This document shows, one piece after another, positions 1 through 5,563 of a stretch of 5,563 bases of DNA. The stretch comes from Leptospira sp. (GTDB taxonomy: Bacteria > Spirochaetota > Leptospiria > Leptospirales > Leptospiraceae), in the NCBI GenBank assembly GCA_025457985.1, contig JALOTI010000153.1:1-5563 (forward strand), in the 5' to 3' direction. How positions within the stretch are numbered: the stretch's first letter is position 1; each line of letters starts with the position of its first letter. The translations under genes and the position numbers were made by a program. Under the pieces are notes generated by a model. The model was not told the DNA's origin. It was given only the letters and a program-made list of their open reading frames with translations, and searched no databases.

Positions 1-1
1 A

Positions 2-1681
2 TTGGGCATCAGTTTCTCGAACCAGGAAGGAATTGCTTATTATGCAGCTTTTTCGCATTCTGAATCCATTTATTCGCACGTATTACTTCCGCTAGACGAA
101 TCCCTGAAGGAGTTCCGGCCCATCTTAGAAAATCCCAAACTCCCAAAAATAGGTCAAAACATAAAGTATGATCTTTTGGTATTTCGAAATTACGGAATCG
201 AATTAAAAGGTTTAGAATTTGATACGATGCTTGCCTCCTATCTGCTTAATCCAGGCGAAAGAAGGCATAACATGGATGATATGGCTGTTGACTATCTCAA
301 CTACAAAACCATTACGTATGAAGATTTAGTTGGAACAGGAAAAAAGAAACAAAATCTATATGATATCGACCCAGACAAAGTATCAGAATACTCTTGCGAA
401 GATGCCGATATTACACTTAGGCTTTATAATGTATTAAAACCTAAAATAGAGTCGCCACCTAACAAACAAATTCTATATGATATTGAAATGCCTTTGATAG
501 AAACATTGGCTGATATGGAGTTTTTGGGCGTATCTATTGACAAAAAATACTTCGAATCACTTTCCGAAATATTTGATAAAAAAATCAAAGAATATGAAAA
601 AAGCATCCATACTCATGCTGGAAGACAGTTCAATGTAAATTCAACAAAGGAATTACAAATTGTATTGTTTGAAAATTTACAACTGCCCGCAGAGAAAAAA
701 ACTCAAACAGGATATAGCACAGATCATTCTGTGTTAGAGTCTCTGCAGGGATTACATCCAATCATCGATGATCTCTTGGCGATTCGAAAGTTTTCAAAAC
801 TGAAGTCAACGTATACAGATACTCTACCTACATTGATCAATCCTAAAACAAATCGAATCCATACGAACTACAATCAGACCATTGCGGCAACAGGAAGACT
901 CTCTTCGACAAATCCAAACTTACAAAATATTCCAATCAAAGATGAAGAGGGTAGGTTGCTAAGAAAAGGATTCATTCCATCCAAAGGATTTGAAATTTTA
1001 TCTCTGGATTATAGCCAAATCGAACTTAGAATTATGGCACACTATTCTAAAGATAAAAATATGTTAGATGCATACAAAACTGGTGCTGATATACATAGGC
1101 GAACTGCAGCAGGATTGTTTAGTGTTCCCGAAAAAGATGTAACTGCCGAAATGCGAAATAAAGCAAAGATCGTAAATTTTTCTGTAATCTATGGTGTTAC
1201 ATCATTTGGTTTATCCAATAATTTGAGAATTTCGCGAAAGGAAGCAAAAGAGTTTATCGAAAAGTATTTTCTAACTTACACCGGTGTGCAAACCTATATG
1301 GATGAAATGGTTGAGTTCTGCAAGAAAAATGGTTATGTGGAAACGCTTTTGGGAAGAAGGAGATTTCTTCCCGAGATAAATTCCAGCAATAAAATGGCAA
1401 GTGAGGCTGCCAAAAGAGTAGCTATCAATTCTCCGATACAAGGTACTTCAGCGGATATGATCAAACTTGCAATGATCCAAATCTCAAATCAAATTCATAA
1501 AGAAAAATTAAGATCTCGTATCATCATGCAAGTCCACGATGAACTAGTCTTTGAAGTTCCCAAAGAAGAGAAGGATAAATTCTACTCGATGGCCAAAAAG
1601 ACCATGGAAAATGCTCTTCCACTTTCTATTCCTGTTGTTGTTGAGGGAAAATTTGGCTCAAACTGGGACGAGGCTCACTAG
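2..1681 (+). CDS. polA: DNA polymerase I, C-terminal 559 residues (5' end outside window)
   Basis: This is the 3'-5' exonuclease plus polymerase part of a family A DNA polymerase, which fills gaps, repairs DNA and removes Okazaki primers. The gene is cut by the window edge: the first TTG is an internal Leu codon, not a start. From alignment by eye, residue 2 matches about residue 370 of the 928-residue E. coli enzyme, so the 5'-nuclease domain and the Exo I DxE motif lie upstream. Proofreading motifs present are Exo II (N53...D57 in QNIKYD) and Exo III (Y130...D134 in YSCED). Polymerase motif A is LDYSQIELR with D336. Motif B (O helix) has R385, K389, F393 and Y397, matching E. coli R754, K758, F762 and Y766. 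Motif C is VHDE with H512-D513-E514. The C-terminus NWDEAH is the normal family ending. Both activities should be intact. The next gene follows after 66 bases on the same strand. Confidence 0.97.
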   Translation: MGISFSNQEGIAYYAAFSHSESIYSHVLLPLDESLKEFRPILENPKLPKIGQNIKYDLLVFRNYGIELKGLEFDTMLASYLLNPGERRHNMDDMAVDYLNYKTITYEDLVGTGKKKQNLYDIDPDKVSEYSCEDADITLRLYNVLKPKIESPPNKQILYDIEMPLIETLADMEFLGVSIDKKYFESLSEIFDKKIKEYEKSIHTHAGRQFNVNSTKELQIVLFENLQLPAEKKTQTGYSTDHSVLESLQGLHPIIDDLLAIRKFSKLKSTYTDTLPTLINPKTNRIHTNYNQTIAATGRLSSTNPNLQNIPIKDEEGRLLRKGFIPSKGFEILSLDYSQIELRIMAHYSKDKNMLDAYKTGADIHRRTAAGLFSVPEKDVTAEMRNKAKIVNFSVIYGVTSFGLSNNLRISRKEAKEFIEKYFLTYTGVQTYMDEMVEFCKKNGYVETLLGRRRFLPEINSSNKMASEAAKRVAINSPIQGTSADMIKLAMIQISNQIHKEKLRSRIIMQVHDELVFEVPKEEKDKFYSMAKKTMENALPLSIPVVVEGKFGSNWDEAH

Positions 1682-1747
1682 GGAGGGGACAGAAGATATA
1701 TTGCCTCTCTCTATTAAAACGTAGAACAAGTATCTTCCCCGAACCAA

Positions 1748-3493
1748 ATGAAACTCTTACGTGGGCAACGCGGCTACTTTTTTCTTATCCTTCTTTTTAT
1801 ATACTATCTATCACCAATCACAATTATCTTTCAGGATCCAACCAAACTTGGGGGATACGATTGGGACCAACATTTATTTTACTTAGAATTTTTAAGAAAA
1901 AGTTATTTGGAATATGATACCATCCCATTTTGGAATCCGTATTACGGAGGAGGCTTCCCCGTTTTTGAAAATCCAAGTAGTAAAGTACTCAGTATCACGC
2001 ATTTTTTAATTCTTTTTTTTGATAGCCTTACATCCCTTAAACTTATTTTTATTTTTTACTTTCTATCATCTGGACTTCTAAACTATTTTTGTATTTCTAA
2101 ATTGGAAAAGAGCAAACCGATCTTTTCTATTCTTTTTGTTATCCTCTTTCAGTTTTCTGGTTTTTTCTTTCAAAGACTTTTTGTCGGACATGTCAATCTA
2201 TTCCCTGCTTTTTTTCTCCCGTCTTTTTGCCTTTCATTCCTTCTTTTTGTAAAATCTCTTCAAAAACGATATGGACTAATTTGGATATTGGTCAGCTATG
2301 TTTTGTTATCCGAAGGTGCAATATATATTATTACCCAAGGTATCTTCCTTATTTTTTTTCTAATCATTCCATTTTTTATCCGAAATGGGAATACAAAAAA
2401 AGTAATATTAAATCTTAGTATTCTCCTCCTAATAACAGCTGGTATAACGTATCCTAAATGGGGACCATCATTCTTTTTTATTCGAGAATATGGTCGATAC
2501 TTTAAACCTGATTTATTTACATTACATCCATATGATTATTATAATTTGTTTGTTGGAAGTTCGCAACATCCCGTTCTTGCTAAATCGATTCTTCAAATGC
2601 AATACAACTATTGGGAATATGGAAATTATATAGGAATAATCCCATTTCTTTTGTTAGCTTTTGTACCATTTTTAAAAATCCAAAGACGATCTGTTTTGAT
2701 TTTGGCAATTGTGACACTGCTTTTAATGGCGGGGAATTTTGGTTCCTTTTCTCCAATGAATTTTTTGGAGCAACTTCCTATTTATTCAATGGAAAGAGTC
2801 CATGCGAGGTGGAGTGTTTCATTTGTTTTTCTTTTCAGTTGGTTCCTTTCGATAAATCTTCAGAAAACAAATACAATACTCAAAAAGTTTTATCCAAAAA
2901 CTCAGCTTCTTTACCTCTATTTTTTAGTAACCGTGATCGCTATTCATAGCTACGATACGAAAAAAACAAATACAAAATATTTAAATGAAATCTTTCAAAA
3001 TCAATTTCCAGACCTCATTAAAAATCCAACTGATATTCCAAAGACTCTTGCTGATCCACCAAACTATGGTGGCGATTCTGCCATGTATCCGGCTTTGGTC
3101 CAAAATTACTCGAGTCTTTCCTTTTATGAAAATTTAAATTTATACTTCCGAACGAAATCACCATCTGACATAGATTATATTGGTGAATTCTGGTTGTTCC
3201 CGGAAAACACCGAGGTAATACCTATTTTTTGGTCACCGGATCGAATTCGGTTCTCCGAGATCAAAAAAGAAAAACTACTCGTCCTCAATCAAAAGTATTT
3301 CAGAGCTTTTTCTATCTCAAGCTCGAATCTAATCGTTTGTTCCTGGAATGGGTTTTTGGCCATTTTTAGCACGAAGGATGTCCAAGATTTTGAAATCTAC
3401 CTAGATCCAATTAAATCACTTTTTCCTTGGGGAATTGAAAGTTTAGTTTGTCCGAATCCATCTCTGCCATCTCCCAAGAGTCTTCATAAATAA
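1748..3493 (+). CDS. Multi-spanning membrane protein, probable GT-C-type glycosyltransferase
   Basis: This 581-residue integral membrane protein has a short basic N-terminus (MKLLRGQRG), a first membrane helix at about 10-28, then roughly ten further hydrophobic segments up to about residue 400, and a mostly soluble C-terminal region at about 402-581. The loop after helix 1 carries GGYDWDQH, a DxD motif (D38, D40), then FWNPYYGGGFPVFENP at about 61-76 and GHVNLFPAFFLP at about 147-158. The early acidic motif and the W-N-P-x-x-x-G-G motif recall GT-C polyprenyl-phosphate-sugar transferases and the YfhO/PTPS-related membrane families. The likely role is adding a sugar to an envelope lipid or glycan, but donor and acceptor are unknown. 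ATG 1748 is the only reasonable start, because an in-frame TAA lies at 1715-1717. No Shine-Dalgarno sequence precedes it. The gene is very T-rich; 60-base samples at 2041 and 2341 contain only 12 and 14 G+C. Coding is certain, membrane location near certain, and the enzyme class moderately supported. Confidence 0.85.
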   Translation: MKLLRGQRGYFFLILLFIYYLSPITIIFQDPTKLGGYDWDQHLFYLEFLRKSYLEYDTIPFWNPYYGGGFPVFENPSSKVLSITHFLILFFDSLTSLKLIFIFYFLSSGLLNYFCISKLEKSKPIFSILFVILFQFSGFFFQRLFVGHVNLFPAFFLPSFCLSFLLFVKSLQKRYGLIWILVSYVLLSEGAIYIITQGIFLIFFLIIPFFIRNGNTKKVILNLSILLLITAGITYPKWGPSFFFIREYGRYFKPDLFTLHPYDYYNLFVGSSQHPVLAKSILQMQYNYWEYGNYIGIIPFLLLAFVPFLKIQRRSVLILAIVTLLLMAGNFGSFSPMNFLEQLPIYSMERVHARWSVSFVFLFSWFLSINLQKTNTILKKFYPKTQLLYLYFLVTVIAIHSYDTKKTNTKYLNEIFQNQFPDLIKNPTDIPKTLADPPNYGGDSAMYPALVQNYSSLSFYENLNLYFRTKSPSDIDYIGEFWLFPENTEVIPIFWSPDRIRFSEIKKEKLLVLNQKYFRAFSISSSNLIVCSWNGFLAIFSTKDVQDFEIYLDPIKSLFPWGIESLVCPNPSLPSPKSLHK

Positions 3494-3579
3494 ATTGACG
3501 TTTGTATGACAATCTCTTTACTGAGTCGTAATATTCTTTTCCTCAATTTCAGTCCGAGACGATTCATAATTTTACCTTA

Positions 3580-3608
3580 TTGTCACATTAGCGTAACAGA
3601 GAAATACT
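3580..3608 (+). promoter_or_regulatory. Candidate sigma-70-type promoter for the acyltransferase-transporter pair
   Basis: TTGTCA at 3580-3585 matches five of six bases of the -35 consensus. A 17-base spacer follows, then AATACT at 3603-3608, which matches four of six bases of the -10 consensus. Transcription would start near 3615, giving a leader of about 30 bases that includes the ribosome-binding site. A second, weaker pair lies upstream, with TTGACG at 3495-3500 and TTTACT at 3517-3522, 16 bases apart. The call rests on consensus matching only, in AT-rich DNA where chance matches are common. Confidence 0.4.
3581..3598. promoter_or_regulatory. Imperfect palindrome TGTCAC-N6-GTAACA, possible operator
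   Basis: The two six-base arms are complementary at five of six positions and flank ATTAGC. The 18-base element overlaps the candidate -35 box and most of the spacer, where a dimeric regulator would block or modulate RNA polymerase. The arm-spacing layout (6-6-6) suits a winged-helix or helix-turn-helix dimer. No regulator gene is in the window, so the binding protein cannot be named. Confidence 0.25.
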
Positions 3609-3619
3609 ACTGTTTTTTT
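3595..3619 (+). terminator. Weak hairpin plus T-run (possible terminator or attenuator)
   Basis: AACAG at 3595-3599 can pair with CTGTT at 3610-3614 across a 10-base loop, and the 3' arm runs into seven T residues at 3613-3619. The shape is that of an intrinsic terminator, and it would end transcripts coming from the membrane-protein gene upstream. The stem has only five pairs, three of them A-T, so it is weak. It also overlaps the -10 region of the candidate promoter, so both may not be real. Confidence 0.25.
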
Positions 3620-3628
3620 AGCAAATAA

Positions 3629-3634
3629 AGAGGA
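3629..3634 (+). promoter_or_regulatory. Shine-Dalgarno site of the acyltransferase gene
   Basis: AGAGGA lies nine bases before ATG 3644. It is the only clear ribosome-binding site ahead of any start codon in the window and fixes the choice of start for the 257-residue protein. It contrasts with the membrane-protein gene at 1748, which has none. Confidence 0.7.
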
Positions 3635-3643
3635 ACACCTCAG

Positions 3644-4417
3644 ATGAAACAAACAACATTGAACAAAACCGAGCGGATTTTAGAAGTCCGCCTAGCTGAA
3701 AACCAATTAGAAATCGAAAGAGCTCTTGCGCTTCGTTATGAAGTATTTAATTTAGAGATGGGTGAAGGTCTTCCACAATCTTCAGCAACTCGTAAGGATC
3801 GAGACGAATACGATCTTTATTGCCAGCACCTAGTCGTATTTGATAAATCAAACGAAAACAAAATTGTTGGTACGTATAGAATTTTAACCAGAGAAAATGC
3901 TAAAACAGGAATCGGTTTTTATAGCGAAACAGAATTCGATATTACATCTATTTACAATATTCCCGATGAGATAGCAGAAGTGGGAAGAAGTTGTGTTCAC
4001 CCTGACTATCGGGATGGTTCGGTAATTTCCTTACTTTGGCAAGGGCTTGCAGAATTTATGATCAAACATAACGTTCGCTATCTGATGGGTTGCGGTTCAA
4101 TCCATTCAACAGAAGCTCAAGTTGCCTCCGAGTCCTACGCCTTTTTAAAAGCGAAAGATTCCATCGCACCAGAAGAATTCCGTGTATATCCAAACCCTGA
4201 CTATGTTCTACCCAATTTCGATCCAAATTTAGTTGTGGAAGATGTTAAGACAATCTCGAAGAACATTCCACCTCTAATCAAAGGATATATCCGTTTGGGT
4301 GCTAAAATCTGTGGATTTCCTGCATTGGATTCTGTTTTTGGTACTACAGATGTTTTTATTCTGTTTGACCGAAAGGAAATTACGGACAGATACGCAAAAC
4401 ACTATATGGGTACATGA
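3644..4417 (+). CDS. OlsB-like N-acyltransferase (GNAT fold, 'hemolysin-like' family)
   Basis: This 257-residue cytoplasmic protein has the order of motifs seen in the OlsB/Acetyltransf_5 group, which is related to acyl-homoserine-lactone synthases. It shows [11 protein letters not shown] at 30-40, [14 protein letters not shown] at 54-67, GTYRIL at 76-81, FYSETEFDI at 92-100, [12 protein letters not shown] at 112-123, LMGCGSIHS at 147-155, and a C-terminal [16 protein letters not shown] at about 209-224. The last is followed by [14 protein letters not shown] at 229-242 and RYAKHY. In characterised members (OlsB) a 3-hydroxyacyl group is moved from acyl carrier protein to the alpha-amino group of ornithine, giving lyso-ornithine lipid, the precursor of a phosphorus-free membrane lipid. 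Whether ornithine is the acceptor here is inference; no OlsA-type second acyltransferase is in the window. The start is supported by AGAGGA nine bases upstream. The stop overlaps the next start (ATGA), implying co-translation with the transporter-like gene. Older databases often label such proteins hemolysins, which is not a functional assignment. Confidence 0.88.
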   Translation: MKQTTLNKTERILEVRLAENQLEIERALALRYEVFNLEMGEGLPQSSATRKDRDEYDLYCQHLVVFDKSNENKIVGTYRILTRENAKTGIGFYSETEFDITSIYNIPDEIAEVGRSCVHPDYRDGSVISLLWQGLAEFMIKHNVRYLMGCGSIHSTEAQVASESYAFLKAKDSIAPEEFRVYPNPDYVLPNFDPNLVVEDVKTISKNIPPLIKGYIRLGAKICGFPALDSVFGTTDVFILFDRKEITDRYAKHYMGT

Positions 4418-5490
4418 GGATTCAAGAGGAAATCGACTACCAACATCCAAGTAAAAAAGACCAAGTTCGTTATTTTTCTGGAACTTTGCTTCTCGTTTTT
4501 GCGATTGTAGGCGGATATTTCCTCGGTCTTCCTCACTACTACTTAGGTTGGTTCTCATTTGCTATCGCATCGTTCTCTGTTGCAGGGAATGATGCTGTGC
4601 AAACAATTGGAACTTTTTTCGAAAGCAAAAAATCAGTTCATTGGCTCCAGAAAATATTTGTATTAGGCGGAATACTTATATTCGTCCATTTACTTGCATG
4701 GTATTTTGATAGTGGCGAAATCCATTTCAACCGACTGGACACTATCCCAGAATCTAACAATTTCACACTCATCCAACTTCTCGCACCTGTCGTTCTAGTA
4801 GTCATTACACGATTGAGAGCGCCCGTTTCGACAACATTCCTAGTTTTAAGTTTATTTGGTGGTAGCTCTATTGAAAACATGCTAACTAAATCATTTTTAG
4901 GATATGGCATTGCTTTCTTAGTTGCGATAACGGTTTGGGCGGTTCTCGCAAAAATTGATCCGCACGAATACTATGAAGAACATTCTCCCGATCCAATCTC
5001 TGAGTTAAAGTGGTCGCGCCTTCAATGGTTCTCTACGCTTTATCTTTGGATTGCATGGTTATTACAAGATACGGCAAATATAGCTGTATTCCTTCCACGC
5101 AAATTAGATTTTGTTGAATTATTGGTAGCATTACTGATGTTAATCGGCTCCCTGTTAATTATTGTTCGTACAAACGGAGGAACGATCCAACGAGTTGTCT
5201 CAGAAAAATCCGACATCCAGTGGGCCAAAGCGGCAACTATCGTAGATTTGGTTTATGGAAGTATTCTCTTCATATTCCAAGGAATTAGCAATATACCTAT
5301 GTCTACTACTTGGGTCTTTTTAGGTTTGCTCGCCGGGAGAGAAATCATACTCAATGTAATGACTTACAGAGATCTTCCGTATCTCGACACATTCCGAAAA
5401 GTTGGCAAAGATGTGGTACTTGCCACGCTCGGTATCTTAGTATCACTAGGAATCTACTTTCTCTCAAAAACAATCTACCCGAACCAATAA
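4414..5490 (+). CDS. Divergent PiT-like (inorganic phosphate transporter family) membrane protein
   Basis: This 358-residue inner-membrane protein has about ten hydrophobic segments and a hydrophilic stretch at about 182-203. Two halves carry matching PiT-like signatures. The first half has [12 protein letters not shown] at 57-68 (compare GANDVANAxGT) and [16 protein letters not shown] at 135-150. The second has [12 protein letters not shown] at 218-229 and [16 protein letters not shown] at 293-308. This duplicated pattern is that of sodium- or proton-driven phosphate carriers, whose halves are inverted repeats. The motifs are degenerate: the second-half signature has DTAN instead of the usual ANDVAN-type block, and the His common after PVSTT is Phe or Trp. 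Phosphate as substrate is therefore uncertain, and a transport-inactive or sensory role is possible. ATG 4414 overlaps the upstream TGA and has little Shine-Dalgarno sequence, so translation is probably coupled to the acyltransferase gene. An 18-bp repeat array begins 12 bases after the stop codon. Confidence 0.85.
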   Translation: MRIQEEIDYQHPSKKDQVRYFSGTLLLVFAIVGGYFLGLPHYYLGWFSFAIASFSVAGNDAVQTIGTFFESKKSVHWLQKIFVLGGILIFVHLLAWYFDSGEIHFNRLDTIPESNNFTLIQLLAPVVLVVITRLRAPVSTTFLVLSLFGGSSIENMLTKSFLGYGIAFLVAITVWAVLAKIDPHEYYEEHSPDPISELKWSRLQWFSTLYLWIAWLLQDTANIAVFLPRKLDFVELLVALLMLIGSLLIIVRTNGGTIQRVVSEKSDIQWAKAATIVDLVYGSILFIFQGISNIPMSTTWVFLGLLAGREIILNVMTYRDLPYLDTFRKVGKDVVLATLGILVSLGIYFLSKTIYPNQ

Positions 5491-5502
5491 CACCCTTCCC
5501 CC

Positions 5503-5563
5503 TTCGCATCATCCTCTCCCTTCGCATCATCCTCTCCCTTCGCATCATCCTCTCCCTTCGCAT
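5503..5563. repeat. 18-bp tandem repeat array (3 complete units plus 7 bases, cut by window edge)
   Basis: The unit TTCGCATCATCCTCTCCC occurs without any change at 5503-5520, 5521-5538 and 5539-5556, and a fourth copy begins at 5557. A degenerate lead-in (CCTTCCCCC at 5494-5502) joins it to the end of the transporter-like gene. Identity between copies suggests recent expansion by slippage or unequal recombination, so copy number may vary between strains. The unit is pyrimidine-rich on this strand and is a multiple of three. It therefore encodes a repeating hexapeptide in every open frame (FASSSP on +, MRRERM on -), but no gene signal supports coding. Confidence 0.95.

Noticed and set aside
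1681..1740. Possible terminator after polA: GGGG and AAGATA (1685-1698) could pair with TATCTTCCCC (1731-1740), and GGGAGG with CCTCTC (1681-1709).
   Set aside because: The first has a four-base bulge and a loop over 30 bases, the second is six pairs with a 17-base loop, and neither is followed by a T run.
2611..2949. A 112-codon frame on the + strand inside the membrane-protein gene.
   Set aside because: It is a different frame of a convincing gene, with no start site and no family features; T-rich DNA easily leaves such frames open.
3520..3531. Short dyad TTAC-TGAGTC-GTAA after the membrane-protein gene.
   Set aside because: Only four pairs of arm with a mismatched centre, too little to call an operator or terminator.
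4274..4910. Two minus-strand open frames (4274-4558 and 4638-4910).
   Set aside because: They lie opposite well-supported genes, have no recognisable motifs and look like antisense shadows.
1738..5487. The 10-mer CCCGAACCAA occurs both just before ATG 1748 (1738-1747) and at the end of the transporter-like gene (5478-5487).
   Set aside because: One copy is coding and the other is a leader, the flanks differ and there is no terminal duplication pattern, so it is probably coincidence.
5351..5563. Minus-strand reading frame of 70 codons starting with repeated MRRERM.
   Set aside because: Its openness comes from the 18-bp repeat and then from antisense to the transporter-like gene. Nothing marks a real start, though extension to the right cannot be excluded.

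Overview
This 5,563-base window looks like chromosomal DNA of a spirochaete, most probably Leptospira. That is my reading from the moderately low G+C, the F/K/I-rich proteins and the general look of the genes; it was not checked against a database, and no gene here is diagnostic of the genus by itself. All four supported genes lie on the + strand, and no RNA gene, CRISPR array or insertion sequence is visible.

Layout. Bases 2-1681 hold the 3' part of polA (DNA polymerase I): the end of the proofreading-exonuclease domain and the whole polymerase domain. After a 66-base gap with no clear terminator comes a T-rich gene (1748-3493) for a large multi-spanning membrane protein that resembles GT-C-type glycosyltransferases. 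It has a DxD motif in its first loop. A 150-base intergenic region (3494-3643) follows, the only stretch with visible regulatory structure: a plausible promoter, an imperfect palindrome overlapping it, two Pho-box-like 18-mers, a short hairpin followed by a T run, and a good ribosome-binding site. It leads into a two-gene unit. The first gene (3644-4417) encodes a GNAT-fold acyltransferase of the OlsB/'hemolysin-like' type. The second (4414-5490) encodes a divergent PiT-like membrane transporter whose ATG overlaps the previous stop codon (ATGA). Immediately after its stop codon an 18-bp tandem repeat begins and runs off the window edge.

How the genes may work together. polA is housekeeping and has no obvious link to its neighbours. 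The membrane glycosyltransferase-like gene may act in envelope glycan or lipid modification, but its substrate cannot be read from sequence. The most interesting unit is the translationally coupled pair. OlsB-type enzymes make the first intermediate of phosphorus-free ornithine lipids, and PiT proteins carry phosphate. A joint role in phosphate economy or membrane remodelling is therefore a reasonable but unproven hypothesis. The transporter's motifs are degenerate, so its substrate could differ from phosphate.
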